Below, piece after piece: positions 25,316-30,969 of a DNA stretch of 30,969 nt. A model generated the notes under the pieces. It did not search any database. It saw only the letters and a list, made by a program, of their open reading frames with translations, and was not told where the DNA came from. Source of the DNA: a virus; IMG/VR virus record IMGVR_UViG_3300030098_002814, positions 1 to 30,969 of that record. One strand, 5' to 3'. How positions within the stretch are numbered: the first letter of the stretch is position 1; each line of letters starts with the position of its first letter. Both the position numbers and the translations under genes were made by a program.

Positions 25316-27086
25316 TTAATCTCCTTAATCTAAAGCTTGGTTGCCATTCTAATTCTGTCTTAAATAATTCACCATCAGTGTTCTTAAGTACTTCTAGTGT
25401 TTTATTAGGACTATTAGCTTGTCCATTTAAACCAATAACTTTACGTGATGCGTTTTCTATAGCGCCTGAACCTTTACCAGCGTATAAATCAAGAACTTCG
25501 TTTCTAGAATATTCTCTTGATACTTGTGAAACTTGAATTATAATTAAATCATTATTAACAGCCATACTACTTAGTGAATGTGATATATATTTAATTTGTT
25601 CATACTCTCCTCTAACATGAGGTGGAGTTTCAACTAAGTCAATATAATCAACAACCACTAAAGCTGGTCTTAATTCTTTAACTTTTGCTTGTATTTGTTC
25701 TAATGAAGGCGGTATTGTTTGTATTACCATATGATTTAACAAATCCCTATTGTCTCTATAGACACCACCAGGGTTATCATTTATCTTTTCTTTTTCTAAA
25801 CCAGATACTATTTGCATATTACGTCTATGCATATACCATGCTGAAAGTTCTAAAGATAAATATAATGTAGGTATTTGCCAATCAGGATTTACATCGTCAT
25901 TAGCAAAATCAACTCCTAAAGCTATACATTGTGCTAAAGTAGTTTTACTTGAACCTGTGGGCCCAAAGATAGTAACTAATTCGCCTGGATATATCTCTGT
26001 ATCAGAGTTTTTTGCACCTAACATTTCAGCTAAAGGTATAGAACGTCCATCAAAATCTGCTGACATTCTTTCTTCTAACTTTGATTGTAAATCATCTGAA
26101 CTCATTACGTCTATAAGGTAGTCTTTTCTTTTGAAATGTATGCATCTAGTTTTACAATGCTTTAACATTAATTCATCTTGACAACCAAATCTATAGCCTC
26201 TATTGTAAACATACTCTACTTTTTCGACCACGCTATTTTCATTTAAACTATTATTGTTCCAATGTAAAATTGCAGCTTTAGCATATTCACTGGGTACTCC
26301 ATGTCTAAAGAAATGAGATGCTATTCTAATGAGCGTTTGGTTTCTATTACCTTCTTGTGGCCCATTTGTCAACATTTCTTGTACACACGGTATAACGTCC
26401 CTTGGTTCTACTACTTTACGTATTTGAGTCATTCTAGGAGCTCTATTAACTATTTTGCTTTCTAACTCACCTTTTCCTACTAGTTCACTGTAAGCAAATT
26501 CTATTCTTGGTGTTTTTGCAATATCTCTTATCCATTCAGAATCTTTATTAAGTATTTCTGCTACTGTAAGAGGTATTTTATGTAAATCAGTCTTTTTATT
26601 TATTGTATGCTGTACTCTATATATCCCTGTTCTCATATATATAGAGTTATCAATTACATCACCAAATAGACTTTTTAGAGTCCCTTTTACCAAATAGTGT
26701 ATATTATCACTAGATGGAAAATTAAATATACTATTAGGTAAAGCAAGATGATAACCACTTCCACTAAAATAGGGTTGTAACGAGTAGTTTATATCTACTC
26801 CCATATCATCAATATCAGAGATTACCTTTCTTACTTTATTTAATGTATATTCATCACTATTATCTCCTTTATCTATATCAATTAAAATCCAGTCTATCGC
26901 TCTTTGACCAAAGTAATTCTTTAATCCGCCGTTTGAAGCGGCATATTCTATAGCGGATTTATCGTATAAATAAACTGACCTAAATAGTGGTGTATCATGT
27001 TTTATGTAGTTTATTAAATCCTTCTTAGCGATAAGCTGCCCTCTGTTACGAGGGCTGCCTACTGCTATTTCTACATAGTCAAACAT
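25296..27086 (-). CDS. AEP primase - DnaB/RecA-type helicase fusion
   Basis: 596 residues. N-terminal primase part: ILIDID with D70 and D72 (metal-binding DxD of archaeo-eukaryotic primases) and SGSGYH (108-113, with H113), then a basic stretch KKTDLHKIP. A linker follows with GNRNQTLIRIASHFFRHG (about 246-263), typical of the helical PriCT region. A metal-type cluster C302, C311, C315, H317 comes next (HCKTRCIH). The C-terminal motor has Walker A GPTGSSKTT (375-383), Walker B VVVDYIDL (D480), LIIIQVSQVSRE (514-524) and the GKGSGAIENASR loop (537-548). It would synthesise primers and unwind DNA at the phage fork. The start ATG overlaps the SSB stop (TAATG). Primase-helicase fusions are common in phages. 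It carries its own motor, so no separate helicase is needed. Confidence 0.85.
   Translation of the reverse strand: MFDYVEIAVGSPRNRGQLIAKKDLINYIKHDTPLFRSVYLYDKSAIEYAASNGGLKNYFGQRAIDWILIDIDKGDNSDEYTLNKVRKVISDIDDMGVDINYSLQPYFSGSGYHLALPNSIFNFPSSDNIHYLVKGTLKSLFGDVIDNSIYMRTGIYRVQHTINKKTDLHKIPLTVAEILNKDSEWIRDIAKTPRIEFAYSELVGKGELESKIVNRAPRMTQIRKVVEPRDVIPCVQEMLTNGPQEGNRNQTLIRIASHFFRHGVPSEYAKAAILHWNNNSLNENSVVEKVEYVYNRGYRFGCQDELMLKHCKTRCIHFKRKDYLIDVMSSDDLQSKLEERMSADFDGRSIPLAEMLGAKNSDTEIYPGELVTIFGPTGSSKTTLAQCIALGVDFANDDVNPDWQIPTLYLSLELSAWYMHRRNMQIVSGLEKEKINDNPGGVYRDNRDLLNHMVIQTIPPSLEQIQAKVKELRPALVVVDYIDLVETPPHVRGEYEQIKYISHSLSSMAVNNDLIIIQVSQVSREYSRNEVLDLYAGKGSGAIENASRKVIGLNGQANSPNKTLEVLKNTDGELFKTELEWQPSFRLRRLSDTNNT
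25321..25326 (-). promoter_or_regulatory. Shine-Dalgarno AAGGAG for a GTG start
   Basis: AAGGAG 5 bases before the GTG at 25315, located inside the last codons of the primase-helicase gene. Without it the GTG start would not be credible. Confidence 0.65.
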
Positions 27087-27700
27087 TACAAATTCCCGAT
27101 ACCTTCAGAAGACATTTCAACACTTTGTTTAGGTGTTCCTGTATCTTCTTCAGTCGCTTCTTTTAGGAAACCTTTATCTTTAAACCATTTTACATTTGAT
27201 TCAAGTTGTAAGCGACCTTTGTCATCGTTATGTTGTATTTTATGAAAGACTCTTGTGTAGACTTTACCGCCTTTTTCTTTAGGCTTTTCTTTATAAACAT
27301 ATGCAACATAATTAAATTCAGGGTCTGTTCCTGGCATTACATTAGAAGAATGTTTTTGGTTTAAATACTTAGCTATATCGTGTATTTCTTCACCATCTTC
27401 ATTTTCCCATTTACCATCAACAGTAAGTCCTGCTTTTTCTCCTATTACATCAAAGAAATTATACATTCTTTTTAAAACAGAACCTCCTGTTATATTACCT
27501 TGAGGGTCTCTTTCTAAATCTCCTGCTATTCTTAATTGCTTTGTGTAATCACTACCTTCTTGCTTAACTTCTATATCAAAGTATATGTCAGCCCATTTAT
27601 AATCTTTAGATTTCTCTTCAAAATTTAATAAAGCTATATTGCATATTCCATAAAAGTTATTGCCAGAAGAATTGCTTCCTTGCGGCCTGAATATTGCCAT
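27086..27700 (-). CDS. Putative single-stranded DNA-binding protein
   Basis: 204 residues. The N-terminal 150 residues are a mixed beta protein (FYGICNIALLNFEEK, WADIYFDIEVKQEG, YVAYVYKEKP) consistent with an OB-like fold, and the C-terminal tail is disordered and acidic/Ser-rich (EEDTGTPKQSVEMSSEG), as in SSBs that recruit partners. It follows the Sak4-like ATPase gene with no gap and overlaps the primase-helicase start by 1 base. Phage Sak4 genes are often paired with an SSB or DUF669-type protein. The assignment rests mainly on this context, not on a decisive motif. Confidence 0.55.
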   Translation of the reverse strand: MAIFRPQGSNSSGNNFYGICNIALLNFEEKSKDYKWADIYFDIEVKQEGSDYTKQLRIAGDLERDPQGNITGGSVLKRMYNFFDVIGEKAGLTVDGKWENEDGEEIHDIAKYLNQKHSSNVMPGTDPEFNYVAYVYKEKPKEKGGKVYTRVFHKIQHNDDKGRLQLESNVKWFKDKGFLKEATEEDTGTPKQSVEMSSEGIGNL

Positions 27701-28372
27701 TTATTTACCTTCACTTTCTTGTTTATATATGTTAGACCAATTAAATTCTATACATTGGCCACGTAAGTGTTCACATCTACTACCTGCTTCTATAGATTCA
27801 TCTGCTTTGAATGAAACCATTAGTTTATCGTCTTCTCTTAAGACATAACCGATAGCATCACAATCTGACATAATCAGATTCTTCAGCTTACCAGTTATAT
27901 CTAAAGATTCAGGTTCAACTAGGGCTTTGCCATCAATGACTGCCCTAGCAACCTTTCTATGTCCAACGATAATTAAATGGTCACAACAGTCTCTAAAAGC
28001 GTTGATAGTATTCATTACTTTCTCACGAGCTAACGCATAACCTTTACCGAATGTTAAATCAGCAATAGATGCTACTTCATATTCTGCACAAACAGCTTTT
28101 TCAGCCCATTCTACAACTTTATCAATAGTATCTATAGCTATGTATTTAAATTCGTGACCTTCCATAGCATCTTTAAGAGTTTGGATTAACTCTTCTCGGT
28201 TATTTACTTCTTGCACATAAGCCTCAACCATGTGCGTTCCTTTTTCAGTATCTATAATCAGACAGTCTTCTAATTGAGAGAGCATAGTAGTTTTACCTAC
28301 TTTGGGCGCTCCGTATAATAGAAGGACTTTCGGATTCAGAGACACTGGTTTGCGTTTCTGTTTCTTTATCAC
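27701..28372 (-). CDS. Sak4-like RecA-family ATPase (single-strand annealing)
   Basis: 223 residues with a GTG start at 28372; GGAG lies 7 bases upstream (28380-28383). Walker A is GAPKVGKTT (21-29), followed by LIIDTEKG (39-45), Walker B KYIAIDTID (D81) and IIVGHRK (about 134-139). This order is typical of the short AAA_24/Sak4 phage recombinases, stripped-down RecA cores that promote annealing of SSB-coated single strands. It would work with the exonuclease and putative SSB in the same operon for recombination-dependent replication or DNA end repair. Its start overlaps the E1-like gene by 80 bases, which is long for this genome. Confidence 0.75.
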   Translation of the reverse strand: MIKKQKRKPVSLNPKVLLLYGAPKVGKTTMLSQLEDCLIIDTEKGTHMVEAYVQEVNNREELIQTLKDAMEGHEFKYIAIDTIDKVVEWAEKAVCAEYEVASIADLTFGKGYALAREKVMNTINAFRDCCDHLIIVGHRKVARAVIDGKALVEPESLDITGKLKNLIMSDCDAIGYVLREDDKLMVSFKADESIEAGSRCEHLRGQCIEFNWSNIYKQESEGK

Positions 28373-29048
28373 TGTGTTTCTCCATAATTAAAGGGTTTAC
28401 TTTGCCATATTCTTTAGTCATATATGGCGCTAACGACTTCCAAATATACGAATAATAAGACCTTTGATGCAAGACATTAAATACTTGTGACAACATTATG
28501 CCAGCAATTATATTAGCTGTAAATATTGTATGTTTTGCAGTACAAGGTAAATCAGGTATATCCCTACTTGGTTTCCAATTACTTAGATAATTGTCATGTA
28601 ATGCGTCAACGGTATGAATATCCATTGACAATGCTCCCATACGACCATCTACAAGTACTTTTCTACCTGGTGTTCTTATCCAGTTCATATATACTATTTT
28701 TCTTATCTCCATATTATCTGGAGCCATCATTGTACATGCAGTTACATTGTCAGTGTAACCAAACTTATCATGTTCAATAATTTCTGTTTTACAACCAAAG
28801 TATCTTACTAATTCTTTAGCTGCAGTTGTTTTTGATTCACCTAAATAACTTTCTGGGTACATAGTTGTACTCAAATTATGCTCTTCAAGTGTATCAAAAT
28901 CCCAAACATGAATCTTTTTAAAGCCCATTATAGCAGCTGATAGTATGAGCGCAGAGCCCACACCACCAGCACCTATAATAGTAACTTCTTTAAGATTCTT
29001 TTGGTCAATTAGGTCTTTATTTCTTAAGAATCTATCTGCCATTACCAT
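28293..29048 (-). CDS. E1/ThiF-like ubiquitin-activating-type enzyme
   Basis: 251 residues. Rossmann ATP site TIIGAGGVGSA (23-33), VWDFD with D50/D52, HNLSTT with N58, ESK with K73, and VLVDGRMG (131-138) give the ThiF/MoeB/E1 adenylation fold. DLPCTAKHT puts C169 where E1 enzymes carry the thioester Cys. The Zn-binding CxxC pairs of MoeB/ThiF are absent, and the usual Arg after the Asn is not evident. E1 enzymes adenylate the C-terminal Gly of a ubiquitin-like protein and pass it on as thioester. The last ~30 residues are a Ser/Glu/Thr tail. The gene directly follows the JAB protease. AGGAGG at 29052-29057 fits either ATG 29048 or, with better spacing (9) and TAATG coupling, ATG 29042. Target and modifier are unknown. 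Confidence 0.8.
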   Translation of the reverse strand: MVMADRFLRNKDLIDQKNLKEVTIIGAGGVGSALILSAAIMGFKKIHVWDFDTLEEHNLSTTMYPESYLGESKTTAAKELVRYFGCKTEIIEHDKFGYTDNVTACTMMAPDNMEIRKIVYMNWIRTPGRKVLVDGRMGALSMDIHTVDALHDNYLSNWKPSRDIPDLPCTAKHTIFTANIIAGIMLSQVFNVLHQRSYYSYIWKSLAPYMTKEYGKVNPLIMEKHSDKETETQTSVSESESPSIIRSAQSR

Positions 29049-29911
29049 AACCCTCCTATATCATTTAAAGAGTTTTTAATACAATAATCATCAAGTTCTT
29101 TTTCTGCATCTATAGCTAACTGTTGAAATTTTTCTGTATTTGGGTCACCTGCACGTAAATCCATATACTTTTCATCAGCTTCGTTATATTTTTTCAATAG
29201 TTCTTGATATTTATCATCTTCAATGTTAGGGTCATAATATTCAAATACATCATTTTCTTTAAATGGTTTAACATTTGTTTGAAACGATTGATTGAATAAA
29301 GCAGTTTGGCCTCTCATTCCTGTTCTACTATAATAAACAGGTGGAGTTGCAACAACTTGTTTCTTTTGTTTTTCTAAAGAGTCAAGACATTCTTCAAATA
29401 GACCATTAGGTTTGTAATTAGCATAATCAATAGTTACATATCCAGCTTTTTCTTGAGTCCAATGAACCTTTTTAAAGCTGTCAACCCAACTAAATGAGAA
29501 TGCAAATGGACTTTTTGTACTTTCACAAGCTACTACTAGTGATGGGTAACCTACTACATTAGCACATTCTTCCATATGTTCTCTATCTGTACCGCTAAAG
29601 AAAGCACCACCACCTAATGTATGGTGACTATGAATAAGACCTTTATAACATTCTTTAAGCTTAGGTTTTTCTTTATAAGCTTTTTGAATCATTTCTATTT
29701 GGTCTTCTCCACTAAATTCAGTAGCTGCAGTACTTCCTAAATCAATAGGGTAGAATGCTACAAGTTCCCATTTTGTACACCAACCATGTTTATCTTCATT
29801 TAACTTATCATAAAATGCTACACCTGACCATTCTGTTTTAGGGTATAGATTTAATAAGTGTTGTATTTGTTTATAGATTGAGACTTTCAATCTGCACTGT
29901 ATTTTTTCCAT
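29042..29911 (-). CDS. JAB/JAMM metalloprotease (deubiquitinase-like)
   Basis: 289 residues. JAMM site: E27 in TEWSGVAFY, H94 and H96 in GLIHSHH, S106 and D109 in FSGTD. The spacing between the HxH and S-x2-D is two residues longer than the common H-x-H-P form, but all ligands are present. These Zn enzymes cut isopeptide or peptide bonds after a ubiquitin-like C-terminus. No NlpC/P60 domain is attached and the gene is in the replication block, which argues against a tail-assembly protease. Residues ~210-289 are charged and helical; the protein ends in IGGLW. AAGGAGG (29922-29928) gives a sound start. Pairing with the E1 gene suggests a ubiquitin-like cycle of activation and release. Confidence 0.82.
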   Translation of the reverse strand: MEKIQCRLKVSIYKQIQHLLNLYPKTEWSGVAFYDKLNEDKHGWCTKWELVAFYPIDLGSTAATEFSGEDQIEMIQKAYKEKPKLKECYKGLIHSHHTLGGGAFFSGTDREHMEECANVVGYPSLVVACESTKSPFAFSFSWVDSFKKVHWTQEKAGYVTIDYANYKPNGLFEECLDSLEKQKKQVVATPPVYYSRTGMRGQTALFNQSFQTNVKPFKENDVFEYYDPNIEDDKYQELLKKYNEADEKYMDLRAGDPNTEKFQQLAIDAEKELDDYCIKNSLNDIGGLW

Positions 29912-30969
29912 TGTTTTCGAGCCTCCTTAACTCTGTTTTGTGATATTTTATTCGCCATTCTCTCATTAAATTCATAAGTTCACTTTTAATGCACTCATAA
30001 TTATTTCTAGCATTATCCATTTCAACCTCCAAATCCTTAACTTCATTTTCTCTAGATATTGAAAATTTGTCAACAAAATTTATAAACTCTTCAACAGTTT
30101 CCCATGCATAGCTGTCTACTGGTGTTGAATTTATTATTTTGTTAAGATTTGAATATAAACCATCTTTTATTTCTGAATGGTTCATTTGATATTCATCTAT
30201 AACACACTCTCTAAGTAAATTTATATAATTATTCATATCATTTAACTCAGAAATTAAATCACGTGCTTCTTGATGCGTATCTGGATTGTCTACTTGAGAA
30301 GTTAGTCTATGAATTTTAGAAGATACATCATGATATTGTCTTTCTGGACCTCCTCTATACTCATTTCTATATTCAACAACATATACTTCTCTAGTATTTG
30401 TTATATCATATATAAGTTGTGTATAACCTTCTTCCCAATCACCTTCTACTATCATCTGGTTTTTCTTAACTTCTTCTTTTATTTTATTAACTAAATAAGC
30501 AGATAATGGTAAAGCTTGATTAATTGTTATATCTTCAGTCTTTATATTATTATGAATCCAGTGAGTTAAATTATATACTACTTGAGGGGAATGATATAAT
30601 CCTCTATCATTTTGATATATAGAGTTTTGACCATTTTCTAAGTATTTTGCTCCACTCCTTAAATGTGTTATACTCCTTGATATTGGAGTAGCATCATAAC
30701 TTTTTAATCTAGCTGAAGTTAATCCTAAAGTTTGAGTATTCCATTTATCTTCATAATCAGTATTACCGACCATACTCCAATGGTCTTTATCTATAGGATA
30801 GTTTCTATCAGGAGATACAAATGCTGTTCTTAAAGCTTCTAAATTAAATGCAATAACTTTATGTTCGAATCTTTCTGGTTCCCAATGAGGACTTCTATAA
30901 TTCCAAGAATTTAAGAAACTTCTTATTCTCCATAAAAATCCATTTAAGTTATAATTAGTTATAGATGCT
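29871..30969 (-). CDS. Unknown phage protein, truncated by window edge
   Basis: The frame is open from the stop at 29871 to the right edge, about 365 visible residues, so the Met at 30773 is internal and the gene starts outside the window. N-terminal visible part is Trp/Arg/Asn-rich (WNYRSPHWEPERF, VSPDRNYPIDKDHW). The middle has an YIxxE-type beta segment and Tyr-rich runs. The C-terminal ~150 residues are helical and charged with a coiled coil (ENEVKDLEVEMDNARNNYE). No P-loop, nuclease or E2 motif is seen, and only two Cys residues occur. It overlaps the JAB gene by 41 bases. It may be a partner of the E1/JAB pair or an unrelated early gene; no function can be assigned. Confidence 0.6.
   Translation of the reverse strand, partial: ASITNYNLNGFLWRIRSFLNSWNYRSPHWEPERFEHKVIAFNLEALRTAFVSPDRNYPIDKDHWSMVGNTDYEDKWNTQTLGLTSARLKSYDATPISRSITHLRSGAKYLENGQNSIYQNDRGLYHSPQVVYNLTHWIHNNIKTEDITINQALPLSAYLVNKIKEEVKKNQMIVEGDWEEGYTQLIYDITNTREVYVVEYRNEYRGGPERQYHDVSSKIHRLTSQVDNPDTHQEARDLISELNDMNNYINLLRECVIDEYQMNHSEIKDGLYSNLNKIINSTPVDSYAWETVEEFINFVDKFSISRENEVKDLEVEMDNARNNYECIKSELMNLMREWRIKYHKTELRRLENNGKNTVQIESLNL
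29922..29928 (-). promoter_or_regulatory. Shine-Dalgarno AAGGAGG for the JAB gene
   Basis: AAGGAGG 10 bases before the ATG at 29911, embedded in the last codons of the gene upstream. It is the best ribosome site of the E1/JAB part and implies good expression of the protease. Confidence 0.7.

Noticed and set aside
29042-29911. JAB protein as a lambda gpK-type tail assembly protease
   Set aside because: No NlpC/P60 domain, paired with an E1, and located among replication genes on the strand opposite to the tail genes.
28293-29911. A complete CBASS type II operon
   Set aside because: No cyclase (CD-NTase) or effector gene is visible; E1 lacks a fused E2 domain.
30771-30773. ATG at 30773 as the start of the right-edge gene
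   Set aside because: The frame stays open without a stop to base 30968, with protein-like sequence, so the gene extends past the window.
29871-30969. E2 conjugating enzyme in the right-edge gene
   Set aside because: The only two visible Cys residues are in helical, charged contexts without the usual E2 HPN/Cys surroundings.

Overview
The window is an AT-rich stretch of a tailed bacteriophage genome, probably a virus or provirus contig whose host is a bacterium that uses strong Shine-Dalgarno (SD) sites. Evidence: nearly gapless coding, start/stop overlaps of the TAATG and ATGA type, giant virion-type proteins, and a compact replication/recombination set. No host gene, tRNA, insertion sequence or CRISPR array was seen. 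Both ends cut through genes. Terminase, portal and major capsid genes are not in the window.

Layout. (1) Bases 1-1330, + strand: the end of a calcineurin-type phosphoesterase and three small proteins, two of them with a membrane segment. (2) 1323-10583, +: a beta-rich virion protein, a 2449-residue beta-rich tail/nozzle-like protein and a fibre-like protein. (3) 10652-22634, +: after a possible promoter, three Gly/Ala/Gln-rich internal (ejection-type) proteins, tightly coupled to a 2992-residue protein. That giant protein carries an RxP motif followed 39 residues later by GGADLDGDE, the signature of the catalytic double-psi beta-barrel of multisubunit-type RNA polymerases. It also has an upstream Lys-rich block that may be the second barrel. 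It is best read as a virion-packaged, injected RNA polymerase with N- and C-terminal ejection/membrane regions. (4) 22631-30969, - strand: an early/replication block converging on the virion block with overlapping stop codons. Read 5' to 3' from the right edge it runs: unknown partial gene, JAB/JAMM protease, E1/ThiF-like enzyme, Sak4-like ATPase, putative SSB, primase-helicase fusion, small regulators (HTH and Zn proteins), HNH nuclease, several microproteins, PD-(D/E)XK exonuclease and short hypothetical genes.

How they may work together (inference): the virion proteins and the large polymerase-like protein would enter the cell with the DNA. The polymerase could transcribe the minus-strand early block, which supplies DNA synthesis (primase-helicase, SSB), annealing/recombination (Sak4 with exonuclease) and a ubiquitin-like conjugation/deconjugation pair (E1 + JAB). 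That pair, embedded in a replication operon rather than a tail module, and the DxDGD virion protein are the two most notable systems here. Two microproteins (43-residue HTH, 30-residue zinc ribbon) in the one apparent gap of the minus-strand block are also reported.
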